A stretch of 64,000 nt of DNA from Planctomycetes bacterium B3_Pla (GTDB lineage: Bacteria > Planctomycetota > Phycisphaerae > Sedimentisphaerales > Anaerobacaceae): positions 39,549-103,548 of the forward strand of contig NJBM01000020.1 of NCBI GenBank assembly GCA_005223045.1, given 5' to 3'. The notes under the pieces are model-generated. The model saw only the letters and a list, made by a program, of their open reading frames with translations. It had not been told where the DNA came from and made no database searches. Positions 25,978 through 35,044 of the stretch are shown piece after piece (position 1 is the first letter of the stretch; every line of letters begins with the position of its first letter). Made by a program: the position numbers and the translations under genes.

Positions 25978-28371
25978 TTAATCTTGCGGGTAAATGATTA
26001 TGCGGTCGTGGATGACGGTCACCAAATCGTTTTTGCCGTCGCCTGTTACATCAGCGACCTTCAATTCTCTCGGCTCGGCGCCGGCTTTCGAGCGACCTCT
26101 GCTGCCGCGATAACTTTTTTGCTCGAACACCTTGAAGCGCATCGCCGGAACGGGCCTGGCGCCGGCATCGAGCGCAAGTATCTCGATGTGATTGCGCTTG
26201 TAATCCACCATGACAACGTCGGTCCGGCCGTCGGAGTTTATATCGCCCGCCGTGAGATTACCGTATGTGCCGTCCTTGATTCTTGTCTCGTAGCTGAACT
26301 GCTGTTCTAAATGTTGGGCAACGTTGCCGGCGCTCGGCGGAGTTATCAGCGCAAATTTCGCGCTGTCGAACAGCAGCAGGCTTTTGGCCTCACCGCCAGT
26401 GAGCGGGGCAAACAACATTTTCAGATGCGCCACACTGTTCCACTTGCCGACGTCCACTTGCCTGTCAACGCGATAGGTCTTGTCGCTGCCGGCTTTGAGT
26501 ATCTGAAGCCGTCCTTTCTGCCCGTCCAGCAGCAGGATAGCGGGTTTGCCAGCCGGACCGTCACTGTCGATATTGAAAGCTGCGACGGCGGATATTTTGT
26601 TCTCGGTACCCGTTTTGGCGTTATATTGGTCGATAACGCTCCAGTTTCGGCCCTCTGAAAAAACCAGGCTTCTCGCAAAGTTCTTCTGCGCTACCAGCAG
26701 CTCCCGGCCCTCTTTGCCGTCCACATCAGCCAGAGCGATTGAATGCAGGCTTGCGTCTTTTATCAAACTGCCCTGAGCTTTCGCCAGATCCACAACCTCG
26801 AATTTGCCGCCCTCAGCCTGGCGAACCAATACAGGCGACTCATAGCTGACAAATATCAGGACATCCTGCAAGCCGTCCTGGTCAACATCAAGCACTTTCA
26901 AGCCATCCGGATTGGACGTGAGCTTCTCAAGCACGAGGGCTGTGCCCTCTGCCGAATCGATCCGCTGCTTCTGTGCCGCGGCGAGATCATGGATTGTTCT
27001 CAGCGTTCTGACCTCATCAGCTTCTTTGGAGACATAGACACAATCTATGGCGCCGTCACTATCAATGTCGGCCAACTCCATTGCCACAGGCTCGCCAGTC
27101 ACATCGAGAGGTCGCGGGAATGACAACCTGTCGTTCTCGAACTCGCTCAGGCCTATCACCTTTTCCTTCACGCTTAAAATGCCCAATTCGATCTTCCCGT
27201 CGGCGTCAATGTCCGCCGGAGACAGACTCGTGATGTCGGCGAAGGCGGGAAATCTCACAGGTTCGGTCAGTCCGATCATCGCGGTCTGTTTGTAGAGAAC
27301 AAGTTCGGCTGCTCCTGGATCGCTTATCGTCACGTCAACGAGGCCGTCGCCGTCAAGGTCGCCAAGCGCCAGGTCCCTCTTGGCACCTTCCTGGCCCGAT
27401 GCCAGAGGATAAAACAAGATCGGCCAGTCGGCATCCTTGCGATTCTCCGCGGCGGATTTGTAACAGATCAGGCGTCCGCTCGCACTATCAATAGTCAGTA
27501 TTTCATCACCTGCCGCCTCGTCTATGTTATGGACCATGAGAGGAAACGGCCTTTCAGTAAAGAACCGTACTTGCGGGCCCAGTTGTCCCGTTCCAAGGCC
27601 GAATCGAACGTGCACGGGCTTTTCCATGTCATTTGTTCTGAGCACAAGGTCGTTTACGTTGTCGCCGTTCAGGTCACCGACTTTAACGCCCAGTATTCGC
27701 GCCGAGGTGGGATACTTCACAGGCTCGGCCAATGATCCGGCATCTTTTTGCACTATGATATATACACCGTCGCTGCCGGCCAAGGCCAAGTCATCGGCTC
27801 CGTCGTTGTTCAAGTCCGCGCACACCAGCGCATTGGATGTCACCAGGCCGTCGTCAATTCGTATCTTCTTTCTCGTTCGCCAGCTCAACGATCTCGGTTT
27901 TTCGGATTTGGCGTCATCGGCCTTCTGCAATATCACATACAAACCCTTTGGCTCGCCGTAGAAAGCCAGGTCAGGCAGGCCGTCCGAGTTCAAATCCCCG
28001 CTGACCAGACTGAACAGTTTTTGCGAAACCGCTATGCTCTGCCTGTCAAAGCGGGTGGCCGGGATGATTGCATTTACGTCTATATCATTGGCGTCAACGG
28101 CTACTTCCGTCTCACCCGGTCCCACGGCTTCTTTCTGAACCAGCAGCTCTATCCGGGCCTTTCTGTTGTTGACAACGGCAATATCATTGCGGCCGTCCCG
28201 GTTGAAATCAGCGACCCTCAAACCCTTGATCCCCCAGTCCAGTTTGATTATCTCTATTTCCTCGAAACCGTAGTACTCTGAAATATCAATCGAATCGGTT
28301 TGCCGGGCATCGACATTGGTCAGGATTGCGCCCGCAAGAGCGATTATGAGTGTAGCCGTACTAAGCTTCAC
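25978..28371 (-). CDS. secreted FG-GAP/VCBS repeat protein
   Basis: A 797-residue exported protein with a signal peptide (TATLIIALAGAIL then NVDA). About eleven calcium-binding-like FG-GAP loops are spread over its length, for example DFNRDGRNDIAVV, DLNSDGLPDLAF, DLDGDGLVDV, DIDSDGAIDC, DINSDGRTDVV and DVTGDGKNDLV, indicating a beta-propeller. There is no catalytic domain. Such proteins in Planctomycetota are usually surface adhesins or glycan-binding. The start is a GTG at 28371 with GGAGG 9 nt upstream, and a promoter lies at 28438-28466. It is immediately followed by the GT9 gene with a single intervening base. Confidence 0.85.
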   Translation of the reverse strand: MKLSTATLIIALAGAILTNVDARQTDSIDISEYYGFEEIEIIKLDWGIKGLRVADFNRDGRNDIAVVNNRKARIELLVQKEAVGPGETEVAVDANDIDVNAIIPATRFDRQSIAVSQKLFSLVSGDLNSDGLPDLAFYGEPKGLYVILQKADDAKSEKPRSLSWRTRKKIRIDDGLVTSNALVCADLNNDGADDLALAGSDGVYIIVQKDAGSLAEPVKYPTSARILGVKVGDLNGDNVNDLVLRTNDMEKPVHVRFGLGTGQLGPQVRFFTERPFPLMVHNIDEAAGDEILTIDSASGRLICYKSAAENRKDADWPILFYPLASGQEGAKRDLALGDLDGDGLVDVTISDPGAAELVLYKQTAMIGLTEPVRFPAFADITSLSPADIDADGKIELGILSVKEKVIGLSEFENDRLSFPRPLDVTGEPVAMELADIDSDGAIDCVYVSKEADEVRTLRTIHDLAAAQKQRIDSAEGTALVLEKLTSNPDGLKVLDVDQDGLQDVLIFVSYESPVLVRQAEGGKFEVVDLAKAQGSLIKDASLHSIALADVDGKEGRELLVAQKNFARSLVFSEGRNWSVIDQYNAKTGTENKISAVAAFNIDSDGPAGKPAILLLDGQKGRLQILKAGSDKTYRVDRQVDVGKWNSVAHLKMLFAPLTGGEAKSLLLFDSAKFALITPPSAGNVAQHLEQQFSYETRIKDGTYGNLTAGDINSDGRTDVVMVDYKRNHIEILALDAGARPVPAMRFKVFEQKSYRGSRGRSKAGAEPRELKVADVTGDGKNDLVTVIHDRIIIYPQD

Positions 28372-28437
28372 AATGAAAAACCTCCACTTTTTGCCATCCT
28401 TGTTTGGTTGTGTCTTTCACGAGATCCATACAATAAG

Positions 28438-28466
28438 AATATACATCGAATGCACAATAACATCAA
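28438..28466 (-). promoter_or_regulatory. sigma-70-type promoter for FG-GAP/GT9 genes
   Basis: TTGATG (28461-28466) and TATATT (28438-28443) on the minus strand are 17 bp apart, and the expected start near 28431 leaves a 60-nt leader. The remainder of the 173-bp gap up to the next gene holds nothing else I can recognise. Confidence 0.5.
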
Positions 28467-28544
28467 CGATTTTGTGGGTTTTGTGGTGGCCATCAGCCGG
28501 TACGGCCGTTATCTGAAAATTACCCAAGAACCCTGAGTAATGCG

Positions 28545-29966
28545 TTACTTGTCCGAGCCAAGTATCCGAAGGGCGACGTCATCATTATATAACGGGGAGG
28601 GTAGCGTCTTATTGCCGCCGGTGTGCTCGAATGTTTGCTTCTTATCGATCTTGCCCGTTTTTGTGTTTAGCCACTCGGCTCTGTAATTGCCCCTGGGCAG
28701 TTCCAGCTCCAGATTTGCCTTGCTGCCGCCGTTGATGTAGATGGCGTATGCACGGCCCTTTTGGACCAATGCTCGTGCGGTTGCTTTGTCAGGGATGCCG
28801 CCTTTGATAACTGAGTTATCGGGCTTCATTTTGACAAAATCGAAACTGTTGATAAAGTCGGCGAGAATTCCTAACTGTTTGTGCAAAATCGCACCGCCTC
28901 CGCCGGGGGCGTTGATTTTCGCCGTGCCGTCCTCATGGCCTACTGTGAACGAATAGTCAAGGTTGTCGTATATTGCACCGCCGGCGATTATGAAATCCCA
29001 ACCTTCGAGCCGGTAGGCCTTTGGTTTGCTTCCGGCAAAGCCTGTCTCATCGTCGCCTAATACCCGGTTCAGGCCGTAATTGTCGGCGACCGTTGTAGGC
29101 GGTTTGGCGTAATGGAAATTGAAGATCGACACTTTCGGATTGGGATCGGTTATCTTCTTTTGTTTGTTGGCGATGTTCTGGGCGATCAAGTGTTTGGTTT
29201 TGAAACTGGCCTCGGTCTTGGCAATGGTTTCGGCGATATGTGCCTGCCATTCGAGAGTCACGCCGCCGAAATACGGCTCGTTGCAGATTTCATAATAGAG
29301 ATTGTCGAAATCCTTTAGCTGCCGGACTATTCTGCGCACCATCGCATCCTGCACAGCCAACAGCCTGGGATATTTAAGCGTATAGACCTCGGTGCGTTCG
29401 GTGTTGCCGACGTCGTTGATGTTGTTGGCGACGTTCATCGAGCTGAGCTTCCACATGTCGTCCTTGTAGAACGGACAAAACAGCACCAGCTCGACGACAA
29501 CGCCGCGTCTGCCCGCTTCGCGGACGAAGTCTCGCAGGCGTTTGAAATAGGCGGCATCCCACTTAGTCAGATCAAACTTGTTGCCGCCGTTGGCGTAGCC
29601 GGGTTGATCGCTCCGCGCCCAGGGAGATATCAACCGGCCCTTCTTGGGCGCAAGCGTGTTGTCTTGAATCTTGAATGCTCCGGAAGGCTCACAGTAAGCG
29701 CCGCTGAACGTGCGGGTGAGATTAAAGCCGAGTGATTCGAGTGCCTTGAAGTACTTCTCGTAATCGAATGCCCGATTGAGCACGGCCCCGTAATGCTCGC
29801 CGGACGTTATTAGAACCGTCGGCCTGCCGCGCCACAGGAAATAATGCGGATTGTCAGGATGCAGTCGGATCGGCTTGACGGCCTGTTGTGCCGCAGCAGT
29901 ATTGACCAGCATTAACATCAGGGCGCATAAAGACAACGACAGCGTTCTGTTTAGCAAGTAAGACAC
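28545..29966 (-). CDS. secreted glycoside hydrolase, cellulase-like TIM barrel
   Basis: A 473-residue exported protein with a signal peptide ending TAAAQQA. The N-terminal barrel opens with PHYFLWRGRPTVLITSGEHYGAV and LGFNLTRTFSG, typical of clan GH-A (GH5-like) planctomycete enzymes. The two expected catalytic glutamates are visible: acid/base in YYEICNEPYFGG and nucleophile in DDETGF. A small beta-sandwich (about 395-470; LELPRGNYRAEWLNTKTGK) follows, similar to the C-terminal domain seen in DUF4038/GH140-type enzymes. The start is GTG at 29966 with AAAGGA 5 nt upstream. The substrate is unknown; a beta-linked plant or algal polysaccharide is likely. Confidence 0.8.
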   Translation of the reverse strand: MSYLLNRTLSLSLCALMLMLVNTAAAQQAVKPIRLHPDNPHYFLWRGRPTVLITSGEHYGAVLNRAFDYEKYFKALESLGFNLTRTFSGAYCEPSGAFKIQDNTLAPKKGRLISPWARSDQPGYANGGNKFDLTKWDAAYFKRLRDFVREAGRRGVVVELVLFCPFYKDDMWKLSSMNVANNINDVGNTERTEVYTLKYPRLLAVQDAMVRRIVRQLKDFDNLYYEICNEPYFGGVTLEWQAHIAETIAKTEASFKTKHLIAQNIANKQKKITDPNPKVSIFNFHYAKPPTTVADNYGLNRVLGDDETGFAGSKPKAYRLEGWDFIIAGGAIYDNLDYSFTVGHEDGTAKINAPGGGGAILHKQLGILADFINSFDFVKMKPDNSVIKGGIPDKATARALVQKGRAYAIYINGGSKANLELELPRGNYRAEWLNTKTGKIDKKQTFEHTGGNKTLPSPLYNDDVALRILGSDK

Positions 29967-30020
29967 AGTGATCCTTTCTTATCACGCCCTCATAATCCGA
30001 TGGCTTAGAGACGCTTGTGG

Positions 30021-30464
30021 CTATAATCCGTAAATCGGTTTGAGCTGCTCTTCGGTCGGCAGCTCCTTGTAATGTTCGCCGTTCGGACCAATATAAGTGC
30101 TGCCCTTCTTCTTGAGCACTACCGGCATCGTTGAGCCGTTGTCATTGCGGACTTGAATAACGACTTCCTCCGCACATCCACCGTCGTGCTTGTGTTTGCT
30201 CTCTTCATGTTGCCTGTCGATTTCACCAAAAAGCGCCCCAACACCAAAAAGAGCTGCTCCAACAGCGGCGCCTTCCCCAGGTTCGTCGGACTGATGTCCG
30301 ACTATGCCCCCAATAATGGCTCCTGTTATTGCCGAGGTGTAAATGGGACCGAGTCTCAGGGGTTTGCCGCCGTCATTGCGGTGTTCCTCACAGCATCCAC
30401 AGAGACCCAGGACCAGAGAGGCGATAAGAACGACCGGTACTGTTTTTTTGATTAGTATCTTCAT
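30021..30464 (-). CDS. glycine-zipper lipoprotein (paralogue A)
   Basis: A 147-residue probable lipoprotein. A signal segment (VVLIASLVLGLCGCC) ends in a cysteine-rich lipobox-like region. A glycine zipper follows (GAIIGGIVGHQSDE and GAAVGAALFGVGALFG), then a His/Lys-rich linker and a compact C-terminal domain with STYIGPNGEHYKELPT and LKPIYGL. A strong GGGAGGA precedes the ATG. It lies 29 nt downstream of a paralogue sharing all these parts. Glycine zippers are membrane-inserting or oligomerising helices of outer-membrane lipoproteins; the specific role is unknown. Confidence 0.8.
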   Translation of the reverse strand: MKILIKKTVPVVLIASLVLGLCGCCEEHRNDGGKPLRLGPIYTSAITGAIIGGIVGHQSDEPGEGAAVGAALFGVGALFGEIDRQHEESKHKHDGGCAEEVVIQVRNDNGSTMPVVLKKKGSTYIGPNGEHYKELPTEEQLKPIYGL

Positions 30465-30493
30465 TTGTTTCCTCCCGAATTATTGGCCGGGTG

Positions 30494-30931
30494 CTATAGC
30501 CCATAAACAGGTTTGAGCTGCTCTGCGGTCGGCAGCTCCTTGTAATGTTCGCCGTTCGGACCAATATAAGTGCTGCTCTTTTTCTTGAGCACTACGGACG
30601 TAAATGATCCGTTGTCGTTGCGGATTTGAATAAGGACTTCCTCCACAACTTTGTCCTTTTTCTTATGCTCTTTTTCTTTGTGGGGCATCCTGTCGGTTTG
30701 ATTGAGTAGCTCTCCGACGCCGAAAACAGCGGCCCCCAAAGCAGCGCCTGCGGCAGCTTCGTCCGATTGATAGCCTATTATGCCGCCAATAAGAGCGCCA
30801 CCCAATGCCGTTTGGTAAATGGGACTGAGTTTCAGGGGTTTGCCGCCATCATTACAGCAGCCACAAGCCGACAGCACCAATGACACAAAAAGAACAATTA
30901 CTACCGAGTTTTTTAGAGTTGTTATTTTCAT
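30494..30931 (-). CDS. glycine-zipper lipoprotein (paralogue B)
   Basis: Paralogue of the preceding entry, 145 residues from the ATG at 30931, which has GAGAGGA correctly spaced; an upstream ATG at 30961 lacks a site. The lipobox is clearer here (LVLSAC). A glycine zipper (GALIGGIIGYQSDEAAAGAALGAAVFGVG) is followed by a Lys-rich linker and the same C-terminal block (SSTYIGPNGEHYKELPT, LKPVYGL). It is the first gene of a two-gene operon with a promoter at 31053-31080. Outer-membrane location is inferred. Confidence 0.8.
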   Translation of the reverse strand: MKITTLKNSVVIVLFVSLVLSACGCCNDGGKPLKLSPIYQTALGGALIGGIIGYQSDEAAAGAALGAAVFGVGELLNQTDRMPHKEKEHKKKDKVVEEVLIQIRNDNGSFTSVVLKKKSSTYIGPNGEHYKELPTAEQLKPVYGL

Positions 30932-31052
30932 TTGTATCCTCTCAAGTAACGGCCGCTTCATTATTCTTTTCGGCTCTCGATTTGAACTGCCTTTTGTATC
31001 TGCACTCTATGCTAATGCAAACCTACACATTCTCGCGACAGAAGCTGATATA

Positions 31053-31080
31053 ATTATAAGCTTCAGCATGACGGAATCAA
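31053..31080 (-). promoter_or_regulatory. sigma-70-type promoter for twin lipoproteins
   Basis: TTGATT (31075-31080) and TATAAT (31053-31058) on the minus strand are 16 bp apart, with a predicted leader of about 115 nt before the ATG at 30931. No structured element was recognised in the leader. Confidence 0.55.
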
Positions 31081-31160
31081 GAATATTTTCGGAAAATCAT
31101 GGATGAAAGATTTACTGCCGGATGTGCGAGGTTTGTCTTGCGTTTTGCCACTGGGGCACG

Positions 31161-32768
31161 CTAACGCAACCTGCTTTTGATGGCTTCGACCTGGTCTTCC
31201 GTGACCTCCACGCCCAGTCTCCGGGCGATTTCGATGTGTGTCCAGGCCAGGTCGTACTTCTTTGCCTGATAGAATCCGAAGGCAAGCCCGTAGTGGGCGT
31301 CGCCAATCGCCGGATCAATCTCGACGGCCTTGAGGTACGCGTCTATTGCCTGCTGGTAGTTCTTGCTTTTGGAATACGCCGCCCCGAGATTATAATGGAT
31401 CATGGCGTTTTCAGGCTCAATCAGAACAGCTTTGTTGTACTGCTCAATGGCTGCACCGTATCTGTCCTGTGTGAAATACGCATTGCCCAGGTTCACCCGG
31501 GCGGCCAACATATTCGGCTTGACGGCAAGAACCTGCTTGTACTGCCAAATCTCATCATCGACCAGGCCGAGCTTTTTGTAGCAAATCGCCAAACCGTAGT
31601 GAGGCTCGGCTGAATTCCGATCTACCTTCAACGCCTTCTTGTATTGGGCTATTGCCTGCTCGTAATCGTTCATCTGACTGTAAACGTCGCCCAACTGGCT
31701 GTAACAACTCGCGTCTTTCGGGTTCAGATCAATTGCTTTGTTCAATTGTCCTATCGCCCGGCCGTATCTTTCCTGCCTGGAATAGACTATGGCCAGATTC
31801 TTATGCGCATCGGCGAATTCCGGGTCCAGCTCAAGCGATTGCTTGTATTCGTCGACCGCTTGAATCAGCGAATCCCGCTGAGTGTAGGCATTTCCAAGAT
31901 TGTTGTGCGTCTTGGCATCATTTGGGTTGATACGCAGAGCTTTGAGGTACTGGTCTATGGCCTTGTTCACCATGTCTTTTTTGAGATAAATGTTCCCCAG
32001 ATTCGCCCGGGATTCTGACAGCATCGGATTTATCTTTACGGCTCGCTCGAAGGCCAGCAGCGCAGAATTCATATTACCGATATCGCTGTAGCTGTTTCCA
32101 AGATTATTGAAGAAACAGCCTAACGTTTGAATCTTATCCAGATTCTTCATATAGATGCCGTTATTTCCGTTCTCAGGCACGTTGAATTTGGCTATATAGT
32201 GCTCGTCCGAGGCTGTTCCTCCGTTGCTTGTCGTTTCGATGTTAAATCGCAGGCGCCCGTCGTCGTATCTGACAAAAAAATGCCCTGGAACAACCACGCC
32301 GTACAAAGGCAGGCCGAGCCTTTCGGCAAGGGCCAGATAGAGAACCGACAGGCTCAGGCAGTATCCACGTTTCTTATTCATCACGGTATGCAGGAACAAA
32401 CTGTTCGGATCGTTTGCCTCGGTGATAGATTTGAATCCCAGCTCATTAAACAGGTATTCGTTGATCACCGGAATCGCCATGGAGTTTACTTTTAGCCTTT
32501 TGCGTTTGAGCCTTGCGCGAATCTCCAGGGCCATGTCGTCCAGTCTCGACAGGTATTTTCGCCCCTCCACCATATCACTCCAGTTCTCGGAAACAATCAA
32601 AGCGGCTGTTGCCAGATCGACTTGCTCATCTCTTAGCCGAAGGACCTTTTTGATCGATCTTGCGTACAGACCGGATTTGCCTTTATTTGCCAGGGGTGCT
32701 TGCCGGCGGCCAAACGCCGCAGGTGAGAGAAGCAAAAAACAAATTATTATCGGAAAAAACTTTTTCAT
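31161..32768 (-). CDS. exported transglutaminase-like/TPR repeat protein
   Basis: A 535-residue exported protein (signal FFPIIICFLLLSPAAFG). The N-terminal domain (about 45-200) resembles the SirB1/transglutaminase-like fold with the Cys-His pair in RGYCLSLSVLY (C137) and VPGHFFVRY (H163), then FNIETTSNG. Nine consecutive 34-residue TPR units follow (about 215-520), for example NNLGNAYTQRDSLIQAVDEY and YNLGAAYSKSKNYQQAIDAY. The TPRs suggest a protein-binding scaffold; the transglutaminase-like domain may be a protease, amidase or a dead fold. A very good promoter precedes it. Confidence 0.85.
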   Translation of the reverse strand: MKKFFPIIICFLLLSPAAFGRRQAPLANKGKSGLYARSIKKVLRLRDEQVDLATAALIVSENWSDMVEGRKYLSRLDDMALEIRARLKRKRLKVNSMAIPVINEYLFNELGFKSITEANDPNSLFLHTVMNKKRGYCLSLSVLYLALAERLGLPLYGVVVPGHFFVRYDDGRLRFNIETTSNGGTASDEHYIAKFNVPENGNNGIYMKNLDKIQTLGCFFNNLGNSYSDIGNMNSALLAFERAVKINPMLSESRANLGNIYLKKDMVNKAIDQYLKALRINPNDAKTHNNLGNAYTQRDSLIQAVDEYKQSLELDPEFADAHKNLAIVYSRQERYGRAIGQLNKAIDLNPKDASCYSQLGDVYSQMNDYEQAIAQYKKALKVDRNSAEPHYGLAICYKKLGLVDDEIWQYKQVLAVKPNMLAARVNLGNAYFTQDRYGAAIEQYNKAVLIEPENAMIHYNLGAAYSKSKNYQQAIDAYLKAVEIDPAIGDAHYGLAFGFYQAKKYDLAWTHIEIARRLGVEVTEDQVEAIKSRLR

Positions 32769-32786
32769 TAGGAAATCCCGCAGTAT

Positions 32787-32815
32787 ATTATAGCATATCA
32801 GCCGATTTTATTCAA
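32787..32815 (-). promoter_or_regulatory. sigma-70-type promoter for TPR gene
   Basis: TTGAAT (32810-32815) and TATAAT (32787-32792) on the minus strand are 17 bp apart, leaving a short leader of roughly 13 nt to the ATG at 32768. The divergent lipoprotein gene begins only 23 bp beyond. Confidence 0.65.
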
Positions 32816-32837
32816 TGCTATTCTATATCGGAGAATT

Positions 32838-33590
32838 ATGATGGCCGCTGAACACATTACCACTACTAAAACCTCACTTTATCGTACGCTGCCCGGAAAG
32901 CTATGTACGGCATGGTTGCTTCTTGGTGTCCTGACCGTTGGAGCATGTCGTAACTCCGGGCCTCAAAGCAAGCCGAACAAGCCGAGTGAGCCGAGTGAGC
33001 CAAATGTCGCGCAGGCTGCGCCACCGACCGATACCAGCCTATTCGACGGCAAAACGTTGGGGAACTGGAAAATAACCGATTTTGGCGGACAGGGCGACGT
33101 CCATGTCAAGGACGGCAGCATTTACCTCGAAATGGGCAACGATATGACCGGCATAACCTGGGGCGCTCCGTTGCCGGCCAAAACAAACTATGAGATAACG
33201 CTTGAAGCAATGCGGGTCAACGGCAGCGACTTTTTCTGCGGGCTGACCTTCCCCGTCGGCGAGAACTTCTGCTCGCTCGTCCTCGGCGGCTGGGGCGGGA
33301 CGCTCTGCGGGCTGTCGAATATCGACTACTACGACGCCGCCAACAATGAGACCACCCGGATCGTCTCGTTCGAGACCGGCAAGTGGTATCACGTCCGCCT
33401 GCATGTACGGCCCGACAGGATTCAGGCATGGCTCGAAGAAGAAGGAGAAGAACCGCTCGTGGATATGGACATTACCGACCGCAAGATCGACACGCGAGCT
33501 GAGATGGATATGTGCCAGCCGATGGGCGTTGCAACCTGGCAGACAAGCGGAGCGGTCCGCAACATCCACATGCGAAAGCTGCCGGACTGA
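32838..33590 (+). CDS. DUF1080-type (3-keto-disaccharide hydrolase-like) lipoprotein
   Basis: A 250-residue probable lipoprotein. The N-terminus has a hydrophobic segment ending in LTVGAC (lipobox), a Pro/Ser/Asn-rich linker (KPNKPSEPSEP), and then a concanavalin-like beta-sandwich starting LFDGKTLGNWKITDFGG, the opening of DUF1080 domains, with FETGKWYHVRLHVRPDRI near the end. DUF1080 members include enzymes acting on 3-keto-glycosides; others may only bind. The ATG pair at 32838/32841 follows CGGAG. It ends 12 bp from the convergent MATE gene. Another DUF1080 domain is in the fusion at 38844. Confidence 0.78.
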   Translation: MMAAEHITTTKTSLYRTLPGKLCTAWLLLGVLTVGACRNSGPQSKPNKPSEPSEPNVAQAAPPTDTSLFDGKTLGNWKITDFGGQGDVHVKDGSIYLEMGNDMTGITWGAPLPAKTNYEITLEAMRVNGSDFFCGLTFPVGENFCSLVLGGWGGTLCGLSNIDYYDAANNETTRIVSFETGKWYHVRLHVRPDRIQAWLEEEGEEPLVDMDITDRKIDTRAEMDMCQPMGVATWQTSGAVRNIHMRKLPD

Positions 33591-33602
33591 CCGGCGCATC
33601 TG

Positions 33603-35030
33603 CTATTGGATCACTGCACCGTCGCGAATCGGCACCTCGGCGGCGCCGCGTTTGAACAGGTCTATCCGCATCCAGCGATTGCTTTTGAACCGCCATCGGT
33701 TTGCCAGTCCGACAGTAATGATGCTGACCGTAGCCCCGATCCACGGCGCCAGCTCCTCAAGTCCGGGCAACAGCTTAATCAGGCACATACTACCGATTCC
33801 CAGTACGACAATGGCGCCGAACGCCGAGACCGCCGCGAGCCAGAGTGTATCGCCGGCACCGCGCAGCGAGCCGTTATATATAAGCGTTGCGGCATCAAAT
33901 ACCTGGTAGATCGCTGCCAGAACGATTATCCTCACGCCAATGCCGATCACCACGTCGTCGGACGACCAGAACGCCATGATTCTGTTGCGAAATACCAAGA
34001 GGCAGAGACCTATCAGTCCCATGTAAACCAAAGCTATTCTCAACGATACGCTGGTCTGTTTCATCGCCACGTCTTTTTTCCCTTCCCCGATGGATTTACC
34101 CACCGCGGCAGTCAAAGCCGTCCCGAGGCCTACTACGGGCATGACCGAAACGTTCACACATGAAAGAACGGCACTTGTAGCCGCCAGGGCGTCTTTTCCG
34201 AATTGACCGACCATTGCAAACAAAATCACTCCCCAAAGCGCAATGTTCACCATCAGGCCGATTCCCGCCGGAAAACCCACCTTCAGCAGGTCCGCCATTC
34301 TGGCGAAATTGATATTCAAACTGTGTCTGCTCTTGAAATTGGCGTTTACATCGCCGCTCAGGAATACCACCATCCTTATGATGGATCCTGCCGCTATTCC
34401 GATAAACGTCCCCCAGGCGGCGCCGGCGATTCCCATTGCGGGAAAACCGAACTTGCCGAAAATCAGCACGTAATTGGCGGCAACGTTGACCACCTGCCCG
34501 GCAATCGCCGAGTACATCATAATAACGGGACGATGCACCCCCATGAAAAACTGGCTGCTCGCCCAGACAAAAATCGCTAATACCTGGACATAAAGCATGA
34601 TTCGCAGGTATGTCACTTCCATGGCGGCAACGGCCGGCTCATGGCCCAGCATCCTGAATATCGCCGGCGCCGCCGGCCTCATTATCGCTAACGTAACAAG
34701 CGAATATGCCAGACCCATATAGATCGCCTGCCAGCAGTAATTCGAGCAGGCCTTCTTGTCGCCTCTGCCGAAGCTCTGGCTTACAAACGTGTTGACGCTG
34801 GTCATCACCCCTATCGCAAATGAGGCCGGCACGAAACTGACGTACCCGGCCGGCAGGACCGCCGCCAGCGCTTCGGTTCCGAGCCGCGAGACCATGAACC
34901 TGTCAACAAACTGCATGACGGTAAAAGAGATATGCGCGACCACCATCGGGGCCGCCAGTCTCAGCATGTACTTGAGCGAGGTCTCGTCTTTGACAGCAGT
35001 GTGCGATAGTAGTGTCGATTCCTCAGTCAT
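33603..35030 (-). CDS. MATE family efflux transporter
   Basis: A 475-residue multidrug and toxin extrusion-type transporter of the inner membrane, exchanging cationic compounds for Na+ or H+. About twelve hydrophobic segments are visible in two halves. The N-half has the family-typical PMVVAHISFTVMQFVDRFMVSRLGTEALAAV, and TSVNTFVSQSFGRGDKK in the loop after TM2. The C-half has PVVGLGTALTAAVGKSIGEGKK. Length fits. It lies 14 nt downstream of the DUF167 gene on the same strand. The substrate cannot be predicted. Confidence 0.9.
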   Translation of the reverse strand: MTEESTLLSHTAVKDETSLKYMLRLAAPMVVAHISFTVMQFVDRFMVSRLGTEALAAVLPAGYVSFVPASFAIGVMTSVNTFVSQSFGRGDKKACSNYCWQAIYMGLAYSLVTLAIMRPAAPAIFRMLGHEPAVAAMEVTYLRIMLYVQVLAIFVWASSQFFMGVHRPVIMMYSAIAGQVVNVAANYVLIFGKFGFPAMGIAGAAWGTFIGIAAGSIIRMVVFLSGDVNANFKSRHSLNINFARMADLLKVGFPAGIGLMVNIALWGVILFAMVGQFGKDALAATSAVLSCVNVSVMPVVGLGTALTAAVGKSIGEGKKDVAMKQTSVSLRIALVYMGLIGLCLLVFRNRIMAFWSSDDVVIGIGVRIIVLAAIYQVFDAATLIYNGSLRGAGDTLWLAAVSAFGAIVVLGIGSMCLIKLLPGLEELAPWIGATVSIITVGLANRWRFKSNRWMRIDLFKRGAAEVPIRDGAVIQ

Positions 35031-35044
35031 TAACGAATACCCTG

